Assembly: GCF_933775445.1 (NCBI RefSeq)
Contig: NC_065873.1
Coordinates: 21,142,001 to 21,206,000 of the forward strand
Source: Argentina anserina
Lineage: Eukaryota > Streptophyta > Magnoliopsida > Rosales > Rosaceae
Direction of reading: 5' to 3'
Length of the DNA stretch: 64,000 nucleotides
In this document: positions 33,727-45,112 of the stretch, piece after piece
Position numbering within the stretch: position 1 is the first letter of the stretch
Layout: every line of letters begins with the position of its first letter
Translations under genes and position numbers: made by a program
Notes under the pieces: generated by a model
Seen by the model: the letters and a program-made list of their open reading frames with translations, nothing else
Database searches by the model: none
Told to the model about the DNA's origin: nothing

Positions 33727-33962
33727 TTGTCAGGTGTTGGTGGATGCGGTTTAGAATGGTTCTCTTGATCATTCTGAATTGGGCTTTATATTGATGATTT
33801 GCGTTGGAGTATGTTTTTGGCCTCACGGGCTAGATTGTTTTTGTTCGTCGCTCTGCAAACACTGTAGCTAATAATTTAGCTAGATTAGCTATGCAGGTGA
33901 TGAACTGATGATAGCCTCTGAGTGTAATGATCCTTAATCAATGAAGTTATTCATTCCAAAAG
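33727..33962 (+). mobile_element. 5'-truncated LINE (RNase H tail), 236 bp
   Basis: Bounded by a perfect 14-bp target duplication agtccattagagaa (33713-33726 and 33963-33976). The body encodes, with one frameshift, the end of the RNase H domain found at the C-terminus of plant LINE polyproteins (G-L-Y-I-D-D-L-R, then R-S-A-N-T-V-A-N-N-L-A-R-L-A). The tail ccaaaag is short and A-poor. Confidence 0.85.
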
Positions 33963-33976
33963 AGTCCATTAGAGAA

Positions 33977-34359
33977 ATCATAGTCTCTATATGATAATAT
34001 GGTCCTGTCTATCACTAAGAAAATTTAACTCATTATGTTGGTGCATTCTAAGCACTTTGCTGTACAGAGAACTGTTACAATCATCAAAGACTTCATTTTT
34101 CTTTCTATCATGGTTCATTATAGGTTGGACAAACAAACTGCTATGCCTACTAGTGAACTTCTGACATAAATTTAAAAGTTCACTTTTTTGGCAACTCTCT
34201 CATACATTATCAGTGATGCAATTTCCTGGTACAAAACGAAGAACTATAGCAACTCATGGTCTAATTACCAGAGGAATCTGTAGCAGTCTAGCTTCTAATT
34301 TCTGGGCATATTCCAGAAACTGTGATTTCCATTTCGTAAGAGAATTATACAGACAACAG

Positions 34360-34409
<50 letters not shown>

Positions 34410-34606
34410 AACAGTGAACATATATATCTGAATCTGTTATGTACAATTGCTGTCACTAAGAAATAAAGAAATGTGTAACACAAACACTTTTGATTTTCCT
34501 AGTCTGCTTGATTTATCTAAGCTTTCCCCAGACTAAATTCCAAAAGCAAAGTAAGAAATAGAGATAGAGATCCTCTCAGGAAAAAGATATATAGAGCCAA
34601 CCAGTA
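33977..34606. other. Intergenic between convergent genes, GA microsatellite
   Basis: Nothing coding. (GA)n at 34358-34407, about 25 units. Confidence 0.7.
34358..34407. repeat. GA microsatellite
   Basis: Uninterrupted (AG)n of about 50 bp; likely polymorphic. Confidence 0.95.
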
Positions 34607-35023
34607 TCATGATGCCAAGCAAGTCTCCCAAAACAGCTTGCTCTTTTCCACCTCATTCAACATCTCAAACTCCTTTGTTGAATCTACAGAAACAGTTGAT
34701 TTCAGCTGGTGCCCCCATCTCTGATAAACTGAAGACATTTCCACTTCCTCTTCCTCCTCATGATCATCCACGTAACTTCGATATTCTCGAACACCACGAT
34801 CATCTTCGTCATCATCATCGATTATGACGAGCTCATCAGCACTGGAAATATCAGCTGAGTCCCAGCTGCATGACTCAGCATCATCCTCAGCCATGGGAAC
34901 ATCAGAAACAACCTCATCAGCAGCTTCAGAATCCCCACTATCCTCAAAGAGCAAGAAAGGAGTGACATCCACATTAGCTTGATCACTCTGCTTCTTCCAC
35001 CCAAACTCCATGTTTCTCTCCAT
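34607..35023 (-). CDS. Small acidic plant protein, function unknown
   Basis: Single-exon frame of 138 residues, ATG at 35023, TGA at 34607. N-terminus MERNMEFGWKKQ; the middle (about residues 25-95) is very acidic with runs of D and E. The C-terminus is ordered-looking: SSVYQRWGHQLKS...EFEMLNEVEKSKLFWETCLAS. The conserved-looking aromatic-rich tail, codon pattern and clean start support a real gene of the plant-specific uncharacterised type. No signal peptide, membrane segment or catalytic motif is seen. Nuclear localisation is possible but not shown. It lies convergent to RhoGAP gene 1 and between the two RhoGAP paralogues. Confidence 0.65.
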   Translation of the reverse strand: MERNMEFGWKKQSDQANVDVTPFLLFEDSGDSEAADEVVSDVPMAEDDAESCSWDSADISSADELVIIDDDDEDDRGVREYRSYVDDHEEEEEVEMSSVYQRWGHQLKSTVSVDSTKEFEMLNEVEKSKLFWETCLAS

Positions 35024-36597
35024 TATGCCAAAACATGAATTAGGGAAATCGATCCATTTCCAGCATTAAATTCTTTTAAGGTTGCACAGGAGAATAGGGT
35101 AGGGACTAAAAAAAGCGAAATAGCATTCTTTTACGGCTGTCTTGGTTTGACACTTCAGAAAAAGTCGTGGAGGGCTCAAAACAAATATACTGCTATATAT
35201 TTTTTCTCAATCAAATCAGAGATCATCTATGATAAAGAAATGGAAAGGAAGGACTTGGTGATATGAGCAATTGGTATATACTGAAACCAGGTGGCTGGCT
35301 GGCTTCTAGAAGCTTTCGAAGGGAAAGACAACTAAGCTGGTATAATGCTATATATGGCTCCAAACCTAATCTTCTTCTAGATGGTTGGGAGAAGAGTAGG
35401 GTTTGCAGTTTACACTCATTTCACACGATATGTATTCGTCTTATTCAAGCCCACCAAGAAATTGCTTCTCCACGTGTCGGCCACTCTATTCCCATGTTTT
35501 TCAGGTTTTTACTATTACTGTGGGCTAGTGAAGTTTCCTTTTACCTTTCTGGCCGGTAGGATTGTAACAGGGTTTTAGTTGACTAAGCTTTCTAGTAAAC
35601 TTATGGATGAAGCTGTTTATATATACGTCAAGTTTCTAGCTTTTCCATGACGTTAGTACTAGCCAGAAGAGTCTGTAACAATAGTTTTGTTTATGGTAGA
35701 AGACTTCGTCTTCAATCATCGAGTCAAATTGTACGTTGTTTAATAGAATCTATACGTACTACTGGTGTTGTTTACCAATTTTATACACCCAAACTGCTAG
35801 ATCAACTTTAAATTAAACTCACCTCTTAAAATTACACCAAACTTATTTAATAGGTTGAATTTTTTCTTTAAAAAAATAATTTAGACTTAAATAAGAGAAC
35901 CTTATACTTGTGGTATTTACTAGATGTGCAACTCACCAAATACAAAAATCATAAAACTCATAAATGACATGTTTCACATGATTGAAGCATTTACCATTTT
36001 TTTCCAAACCCAACTATGAATAAATAAACTGAATTCAATATCTACTCCTTGATTGCAGCGCCTGATATTGATTTCATTCTCATATATGAATAATATGATC
36101 AGAGCAACAAAAATTAATATAGGGGGGGATCTTGAGGTTAATCTCCTCATATGAACCTAAGTAGAGGGTGTTTTCAATCAATATCTCCACCTTTATTCAT
36201 GATATATGTGATATAAATAAATCGCTCAATTGGTGAGTAGCGTTGCTTTGTCGACAACTTCTCCATCTGCTTATTCCAGTTTTATTTTTCTTTAATCTGC
36301 TTGGTAGGTATTAATTTTTCAATTGTATAAGTTGTATGTGTTTGTTGTTATGGGGTTCAAGTGTTATAGGGTATGACTCAAATATGAGTTCTATTAAATA
36401 GGTATATGTGATTTATTGTTGAGTTGAATCTATTTTGAAGTGTATTCTACCTAGGAAATTAGTTGTTGTACTGTGTGTTAGACGACAGTGTGTGATGGTT
36501 GAACATGGAAGGGAGGTGATTTTTCAAGGTAAGGTACGTACTGTCGTACTTAATGGTTTTTTTCTTATGTAATATGTATGTAACTTCTATTCAGTAG

Positions 36598-36940
36598 ATT
36601 AATTTTGTGGGATATGTAGATTGTTCCTTGCATATAGGTTAATTATCATTTTTGCGGAGGCAAATCTTCTGTTGTATAGGATTCTACCTCTAAGGTAGGA
36701 AGTGTGGGTTCTATAGGTAGAGAGTGTGGGTACCTCTAATTTACGTACCTATGGTAGAATCCTATGGAATATGTACATATCTTCTTTTAAGTAGGTTAAT
36801 TTTGTGGAATGTGTAGATTCTTCTTTGCATATAGGTAAATTATCTTTTCTACATAGGTAAATCTTCTGTTGTACAATATCTTTCCCCTTAAGTTAGGAAG
36901 TGTGAGTTCTATAGGTAGAGAGTGTGAGTTCTAACATACC
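36598..36940. repeat. Diverged ~197-bp tandem repeat, 2 copies
   Basis: aattttgtgg at 36601 and at 36798 begin two copies that share gtgtagattsttc, gcatatagg, aaatcttctgttgta, and ggaagtgtgrgttctataggtagagagtgtg. Confidence 0.8.
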
Positions 36941-39251
36941 TTGAAAAAAGGGAAATTAGATAACCATAAGAAAAAAAAACACAATTGAATAGGAAAGAAT
37001 GTAAGACCATATTGAAAAATATGATCTGATAGCCTTGCAATGAAAAAAAAACAAAGGGACAAATTGACAGTTTTTTAAGGCATTCATGACTTGCTTTGAT
37101 ATATTAAGACAGAAATAACATAAATTTATTTATTTCGTTTGACTATTCTTTAAGATAAAGCGGATTTACTAAATTAAACATTTAATTTATACAAACATTA
37201 ATGTTTATAAATGTTGCATGTTTTTACTAAAAACTTGTAATAACTATATTTATGGAGATATTTTCAATTTACATCAAGAATGGCAAAAACGTGAACTCAA
37301 ATAAATAATTTAAATATATTAATTATAGAAAAAACCCTATAAGGAAGGTTGATATATGTTTTGGGTGTAGATTAAAAAAAAAAGGGTGTAGGTTTATATG
37401 AAAAATGGACTTGAAGGATGGGTTTATCACTAATTTGTTTTTATACAAAACTGAAGTCGGATTTGCATTTCTTTTACTATATTTTTCAGCGAGACATATT
37501 TATCGCACCTCACGTTATATATGAGACAATAGTAATGTAAATCAAAATTAGAATCGACCATATGTCAGCATCATGAAGGACAATAATCATAACGAAATTT
37601 GCATACATCTCCGACCAGTGATCCTAGAACAATAAGAACACTTGAGCAAACACTGCTAGATATCTATGAAGACCTTGACTTGTGGAAAACGAGTTCCTTA
37701 TATATTCATTCATAGACAAAAACAAAGTTGGTGATTAATAGAAAGAAAGAAAATTAGATTGACCTAGCCCCTTACGAAACCATGTCAATTTTCCATCAAA
37801 TTCTTGATAATGACGAAGCATTGAAGCTCAGAAACCTCTGAAGGAAACCCTTCAAATTAAACTTGTCCACGAAAAGTATACAAAACACTTGTCAAAATTC
37901 CATCAAAATCTACCAGCGTACGTAATTCATTCTCTAATGATCCATCATCTATGTCTCCAAATTCCAAATTGCCGACCTAAAGGCTTGCGAATTTGACTGA
38001 TAATCAAATTGCCGTACGTACAGATGCAAGCTTTTAAAAGAACTTAACAACTACAACCAAAACAAAATCAAAATCATACTAAAAGATTTAGACGTACTGA
38101 TATAATCATTGGCCTGAACAGAACCTCATAGAAATTACACGTTTAATAGGGTTGAATTGGCTCTTCTTATAGATCATCCATATACCTGGTCTTCTCTGCT
38201 GTTCCAATCGATCGTTAATTTCAATTTAGAATTCTGCTTTGTTTTCTAGTGTTCTGGTTGTTGTATTTGGCCAAAGTTATAGATGGAAAATATAATTGTA
38301 GGACACGAAAATCATTATATTCATTCATCTAGGCTCTAGCTGCAGTAGGTTGAAAGGTTCCACCGTTCCCGAATGAGACCTGTAATATTACACCCTTGAA
38401 ACGTGAATTTTACGGTGCAGCATAAATTCTCAGAGCTTGATTTCAAAGAGAGAAGGAGACAGTGCATGTGCATGATCAAAATCAGAAAATGTTTAGTGGG
38501 TGGGTGGTAGGAAATAGTGAAACCTTTGCTTAATTGCCCTAATTTTATTGCCTGATTAATTTTGGTCTTAAACTTGGTAATAGAAGCTTGACCTTTTCTG
38601 TGGTAGGTCTGCTGGATCTGAATCTGGCATGACACCTATATGTTATTGTGAATAACATGTGAAAGTTGTATGATTGTATCAGACAAAATGTACAAGTTGA
38701 AATTATTTTGAGTCCTTTCATTTAAATTAGGTGTATTGATACATCTAAATCTTATATTATAGAGAACGTCTTGGCAAACAACGGTCAGATGTTATGTTCA
38801 TTATATATTCCATCAAAGTTAAATCTAACGTCACAATGGTGGTATAAAAACAAGTAGTCTATAATGAACCTTAAACATGTGGATGTGATCGATGCGAGTT
38901 GTCAATGTGATTACCATAAGTTTTTTTTAACAATCATTACCATAAGTTTGTTATGAACAATTAGTAATTATTTCGTAAAATAGTAAGTGGCTCACATATA
39001 TTAGATTTATGTTTCCCTTTTTCGATCATTTCGATTAAATATCAATAGTCTATCTTTATGTCGTTCTGATTCTATTTTATACACATAATACACCTTTATT
39101 TTGCTTCAAAATTGACTCTCAATATAGTTGGAGTATGTAATTAACAAAATAGTACGTGCCACCTTTCATATAGTACTGAGAATTTGTTAGAATGCCCAAA
39201 ATTTATTTCATTTTCATATCATTCATACGAACGTAATGAAGGGCGAAACAA

Positions 39252-39276
39252 AATATATATATATATATATATATAT
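39252..39276. repeat. AT microsatellite
   Basis: (AT)12 run followed by ttatata. Confidence 0.9.
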
Positions 39277-39930
39277 TATATAAAGTTTAAAAAGTCAAAG
39301 ACAAAAACATTTTGCAAAGTAGACAAAACCAAAAAAATCAACGCGTTCGCTGAGTTGCGAATAAATTAGGAAAAGTTTAGACATGGAGTTTTACTCAATC
39401 CACCCTTTACTTCATAGTCTTTCTCGGGTAAACATCCCCCTCTACTAAAAGTCTAAAACTATGTAAGTTGATAACCTTCAAAGCTTGCCCCTCTACATCA
39501 GAATAGACTATCTCCAGTCTCATTTAAGCAAAAATCATTGAATGAAGTAGGGTCACAAGTCTCATTCTTCCCTTGACCCAAATAACACAAAAGGCAAAGC
39601 GAAAAAAATTAACAAAAAAAACAAAAAACAAAAAAAAAACTCTCCATGAACAATTAGGAAACTTAAGCTGGGCTCAATTGGGCTAAAAGCTCTAATCTAG
39701 CAGATTGAAATATACTAGGCTCCATTCCCAAAACCCAAGCTGGATTGTATTCTTTGACCACTCTATCTAGCTCAACATGAAGAACATTTCATCAAAATAA
39801 ACTTCATTAAATTATGAGAAAAGATGATAAGGATTGCATGCTGGACCTGTGAGAAATTCTTTCGCGCGTCAATCATACCACCTAACTCATACGACCGACG
39901 AATGAAAAAGCGACATGTGGCAATAATTTT

Positions 39931-40200
39931 TTACTTGACTTTTCTTTGATTCTGGATGAACGAGCCGGAGTTTTGCTTCTCCGATAAGATCACACCCGAC
40001 CCTGACTCCCTGAGAAATAATCCAATCCCATATTCATGAGCAAACACACCAAGCATCAAAGCCAAACCCAGGTGCTCTCCATCTCCCTCTCCTCTCTTTT
40101 TCCCATCCTCCACCTCAATCTCCCTCAGATTCAACAACCCCTCCTTGCGTGACTGCATCTTCATCACCACCCAATCACTTCCCCGATGCTCCCACTCCAT
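39931..40200 (-). CDS. Hypothetical small protein, low confidence
   Basis: Open frame of 89 residues from ATG 40200 (MEWEHRGSDW) to the stop at 39931, basic and acidic residues mixed, with a hydrophobic stretch (LGLALMLGVFAHEYGIGLFL). Local base composition is higher in GC than its surroundings, which is why I list it. I recognise no family and it may be non-coding. Confidence 0.25.
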   Translation of the reverse strand: MEWEHRGSDWVVMKMQSRKEGLLNLREIEVEDGKKRGEGDGEHLGLALMLGVFAHEYGIGLFLRESGSGVILSEKQNSGSFIQNQRKVK

Positions 40201-40248
40201 GTTAATTATCCTAGAAACCAAAACTTGAAACCGTACACATCCCACCAC

Positions 40249-41561
40249 TTATGTCAAATTTCTGGGTTCTTTAAAAAGGACAATGGAGGAAGAGAAGTTA
40301 ATTGGATCGAAGATGGTGTTTTCCGCCGGTCTATTTCTAATGCTAAATCGACGTGGATTAATGGCACACGTGTCAATAGAGGATTTGTCAGTCGCATAGA
40401 CATGTGATGCGTTTGGTGTACACAAGAATTTCTCATGAATTTCTTCTGATTAAATTCGAGAAATAAGAAATAACGCTCTAATCCTGAAGGCATTTGAATA
40501 TCTAAATTTTGGAATCATACCCAGTAGATTCAGATTCATATTATAGAGGTGTGTGGGACCAAAATTAGTATCGACATTGTCTAATGCTTGCACTACTTTA
40601 CTAGACCAAAGTACCCAACACGTACATATCCAACCAAGATTCAACTATTTTATGAATGCATTATGCATGCTCCTCCCTCCTTACTTCACTAAATTGCCAA
40701 TAAATTACACCAAGGTAGTATTGCTCTGGTGAAGATGATGATATGCTCCATATGTTATGACTCTTGCTACAACTATTTTATCCCACCCAATGATACTAGG
40801 AGAACTTAACTGGTCTCAAAATTACAGTCATCATTCATTATTTCGACTTATTTCATGTGTCTATGTACAAGGGATCATTTCACGCTTTTTTACAATTCTA
40901 AACTTTTCTGACGGATTCAACAACATTGCATCTGGTAATGATGTTGGAAAGTTACCGTGACTAATGAATGACGTACAAACTTGTAAGACAGTGGTGGATC
41001 TAAAGCATGCAAAATCCTAAACCATCCATGGAGCTCTCTCATAAGGATCCTCTCATGAATGCAAAGAGAAACTCCTGGTCCCTAATGTTTTAGGACAAAG
41101 TGACAAATATTTTGAAGAACAAGAGGAAAACTCTATATGCGATAACACCACTGAAAAATAGAAAACAAGAAACAAGAATTCAGTCCAATTTTCTTTCTTA
41201 TATGAGCTAATGACATATAGGATTCCCTCCGAAATATCAAACCAGAAATCTACGATGATCCCAAACGATGTCATTTTCCATCACATTATGAGTTGCACGT
41301 GAAAGTTGGCTGCTACCCAGCAATGGCAATCTCTGTCATTACCTTCAACACTGAGGTTAAGTTCCCAAGCTCTGTAGATAAAGCAAGAATTTGAAACGAG
41401 TGGCCGTTTGATAACTTTATAGAAGTTGGGAAGAGCTTCAAAAACACCAACGGCTTCAATACCCAACACTTTCACTCTCAAAGACTTAAGCTTTGAACTT
41501 CTCCAACTCTCTCTTTCTTCACCACCAACATTCGTTCTTTGGTTCCAGAGAACAGGGAGAG
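40249..41561. other. Intergenic / 5' region of RhoGAP gene 2
   Basis: No gene seen. The short segment gaatttgaaacgagtggccgtttg (41388-41411) also occurs upstream of RhoGAP gene 1 (30781-30803), a conserved 5' leader or promoter element shared by the paralogues. Confidence 0.55.
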
Positions 41562-43568
41562 ATGACAGGGCTTGTGATGGTGACGAGGGGAGGAGGATGT
41601 GGTGGTAATTTCAAGGGTGTCAAAGGAGGGTCAACAAAGGAGGAGGAGCAGAACCAGCTCTCACTGGTGGACTTTCTGTTATCTGCTATAAGGAAATCCA
41701 TGGTGGCTTGCCGGGTGGAGCAAGGTGAGGAGATGATCTCGGCCGTCCAGAACTTGGACATCAGCTGGCCTACGAATGTCAGGCACATCACGCATGTCAC
41801 ATTCGACAGATTCAATGGGTTTCTGGGACTTCCGGTTGAGTTTGAGGTTGAGATTCCTGGTCGTGTTCCGAGTGCTAGGTAAGCCAAGATCTTGTCTTTG
41901 GTTTTTTGGGTGGTGTTAAGTTTCTGAAGTTTGAATTAAGCAAACGTAGTTAGTTAGTTCATGGTTCTTTTTGTCTGTTGTAGAAGTTAGATCTTTGAGA
42001 TAGTTGAAGTAACTCAAGTAAGTAGCAGTTTAATGATGAGATTGACTTGCATTTCAATCAGTTTAGCTAATCTTCAGTACATGTTTGGCTACTGGGAAAA
42101 GCTTCTAGAGCCAGTGTCTTAGTTTAGTTGATTTAGGAAACTAGGTGCTCTAACTGAGATGGAAGAGTTAGGAGCAAGTATAGAAATTAGATGTTTAAAT
42201 AGAGCAAACAAATTAGGGTAGGAGTAAGTTTGTAATTGTTTTGTGTGTATCATGCGTAATCTGACTTGCAAATGATCTATTATTACAGTGCAAGTGTGTT
42301 TGGAGTTTCAGTGGATTCGATGCAGCTGTCTTTCGATTCGAAAGGGAATAGTGTGCCTACCATTCTGCTTCTAATGCAGGAGAGATTATATGCACAAGGA
42401 GGATTGAAGGTACAAGATTTTGTGGTTTCTGTGTATCAACGCGTGTTGTGCACTTGGTGTGAATGTCTCATATTTGGTTTTTGCAGGCTGAAGGAATATT
42501 TCGAATAAACCCAGAGAATGGCCAAGAGGAGATTGTGAGAAGCCAACTGAACAGAGGCATTGTGCCCGATGATGTTGATGTTCATTGTCTGTCTGGTTTG
42601 ATTAAGGCTTGGTTTCGCGAGCTTCCTTCAGGAGTGCTAGATGGACTATCCCCTGAACAAGTTCTTCAGTGTGAGACAGAAGAGCACTGCGTTGAGCTTG
42701 TGAAGCAGTTGAAGCCAACTGAGGCTGCATTGCTCAATTGGGCCATTGATCTGATGGCTGATGTTGTTGAGGAAGAAGAATTCAACAAGATGAATGCAAG
42801 AAACATAGCTATGGTTTTTGCTCCAAACATGACTCAGGTAATCTAAAGACCTAAACCCTACAGGAAAGATTTTCCTTTTGGTTAGTACTGCTAACAATAA
42901 AGATAGATCATTAATTGGTTTGCAATTCTTTTCCATACCAGATGTCTGATCCATTGACGGCATTGATGCATGCGGTTCAAGTAATGAATTTGCTTAAAAC
43001 CCTGATTACAAAAACACTTAACGAGCGTGAAGAGACTGTAAGCGGATCATATTCACAGTCACCCATGTCATCTTGTTCATCTGAGGGTCAAACAGATGAA
43101 GAGTTTGATAGCCAGCAAGAGGTTGAAAGCAGCTCCGAGTTCATGAAGACTTCTTCACCATCTGATTATGATGCAAATGGCAGCAGCAGCAGCAGCAACG
43201 GTGAAGATGAATCTGAAGTGAAGTTACTGAATGAAATAGAAGAATGCTTACGACAATTGGATGAGAATAAACTTTCATCGAATAGCTTGGGAATGTTGGG
43301 CGAACTAACATGCGAGTTCCAGGGTGAGTGTCTCTGTCCTCAGAGTTGCTCCGGCTTCAATGTGGAGCCTGCCACATCCTTTACTGATAGCAAAACTAGG
43401 AATTCTGGCTCTAGTACAAGTGATGGGGAAGAAGACTCTGCGACGATACCTGCGGCAGAGGACTGTGATATTGAAAACCAGACAAGCATAAATGAAATGG
43501 AGATGGTGAACAGACCAGTGGAGTCTGTTTTGCCTATGCCATTGGCTGCATCTACTGAATCTGTTTGA
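41562..43568 (+). CDS. ROP GTPase-activating protein (CRIB + RhoGAP), gene 2
   Basis: Four exons, 41562-41878, 42289-42409, 42487-42837 and 42942-43568, 471 residues. Exons 2 and 3 are the same length as in gene 1 (121 and 351 bp) and very similar in sequence, so the two are duplicates in direct orientation about 10 kb apart. CRIB at about residues 65-91 (L-D-I-S-W-P-T-N-V-R-H-I-T-H-V-T-F); RhoGAP about 106-265 with arginine finger R152. The last exon is acidic with a short serine run and lacks the hexapeptide repeats of gene 1. No in-frame upstream ATG exists before 41562, which supports the start used for both. By position this copy is the one next to BRN1, matching Arabidopsis At4g03100 (from memory). 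Confidence 0.94.
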
Positions 43569-45112
43569 CTGGCATTTCAAGTTTCCAGTGTTCCAAAATT
43601 ACTACCCTCTTCTTCTACGATTGTTTGTGACTTGTCGTCAGCTGCTTGAGTTCAGCTTTGGGCTGAACTTGTGCTTGATTTGTAATAGAATAGGACCTCT
43701 AACAGTAACATTTACTTAAAATGTTTGATAGTTAGGAGTCTAATCCCGTTACCATATATATGGTAATCTGTGTGGAAGTTTTCCAGTTAATTTTTAGGGA
43801 GCCTGTCAATGTCTGGTGAAGTTAATGCTTGTATTTAATGAAATTAAACTTGTGTTTCAATCTGATTATTTCATCATGCTTTTAGCTCTTTTCATAACCA
43901 AATTTCCTTGCCAAACAAGCTTATAGGATGTTGTTGGCTTGAAATTTTGCATTATTCTTAATTTCTTATCCTGGAGATATGAACATATGAATAGAAGTAG
44001 CATCAGCAGTGCTCCTACGAACAAGATTTATCACAAGTCGATCAACACCATGCTCTCTCTCCTCACATAATCACCCAATTCATATTGATTGTTCAAATTC
44101 AATACATACAATACTTATCAGAAATGAGATGTATCAATACCAGAGACTGAGGTCTTGTGTTACAAATTACAAGAATAGGAAGAGTGGGAAAACTCATTGC
44201 ATACGCGAAAGAAAGAGGGGGGTTTCTAAGGTTCTGGATCTTACCTTCATCAGCAGCAATCCAGAGTGCAGGAAAGGCCCTTTATATAAGTCTAACATGA
44301 GGCACAATCTCAACAGGTCAGTTTTCATCTGGTCTTATCATCATCTCAAAGATAGTTCAAAGATAACACTCAGCACAATTTGAAACAGACCAAGAGCATA
44401 TCAGCATGGTAGATGTTAACTATCCCACAAAAAAACTCCAACAATATACATAAACAAGTATATATAGTAACCTAAATTTCACAGGAAGAATCTCTACTAT
44501 CAAAGTATCAATCACATGAACAATATTAACATATAGAGCTGTTGCACAAGATCAAGTGATTTTTAACAAGCACTTCATATCACATCTATTTTGGCATGCC
44601 AAACTAAAACTACATACAAATACAGAAGATGAGGTAATTAATGCCTGCCTAACTATAACTCGGAAGTAACTGATTGCAACCAGAACACACCCAGAAACTT
44701 ACTGTATATCTTACGTGATACCAGGCAACAACAGAAAGTTAAGAAATAATAGATAATATGAAATTAAGTCTTTGGACTGCGGAAACAAAAGAATCAGGGA
44801 TCAATATTTATGAATATTTATACAATGAGACGTTCGGGAGGGAAGAATGAATAAATTGATAGTTACTGTCTAAAAGAACTTTGATGATTCACAAATTACA
44901 GTGTATTGGTACAGACGTATAGTATGCACCATGAATTACAAGTTTTCAGGCCTTTCATACTTTGAGGAAACTACAAGCAGGATGGAATAAACGATATCAT
45001 TGCAAATCATCTAATTCCATCCCGCAATGTTGTTGCAGCGACTCCATACATCCAATTTGCATGCGACCACTTGCAATAATGAACTTGCGTCCTTCCATCA
45101 CTGACCGTGAAA
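43569..45112. other. Intergenic between convergent RhoGAP 2 and BRN1-like genes
   Basis: Holds both 3' UTRs; no gene or clear transposon seen. Short frames at 44009-44383 and 44962-45147 have no family features. Confidence 0.6.

Larger units (their letters stand above)
35024..39930. other. Long intergenic region, no gene recognised
   Basis: About 4.9 kb of AT-rich DNA. Contains a diverged ~197-bp tandem repeat at 36598-36940 and an AT microsatellite at 39252-39276. Short frames at 35263-35559 and 38336-38635 lack family features. 35035-35260 may be the promoter of the small acidic protein gene. Confidence 0.55.

Noticed and set aside
38336..38635. 99-residue frame in the long intergenic region
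   Set aside because: Composition typical of random AT-rich DNA. I also looked here for a microRNA hairpin and found no known mature sequence.
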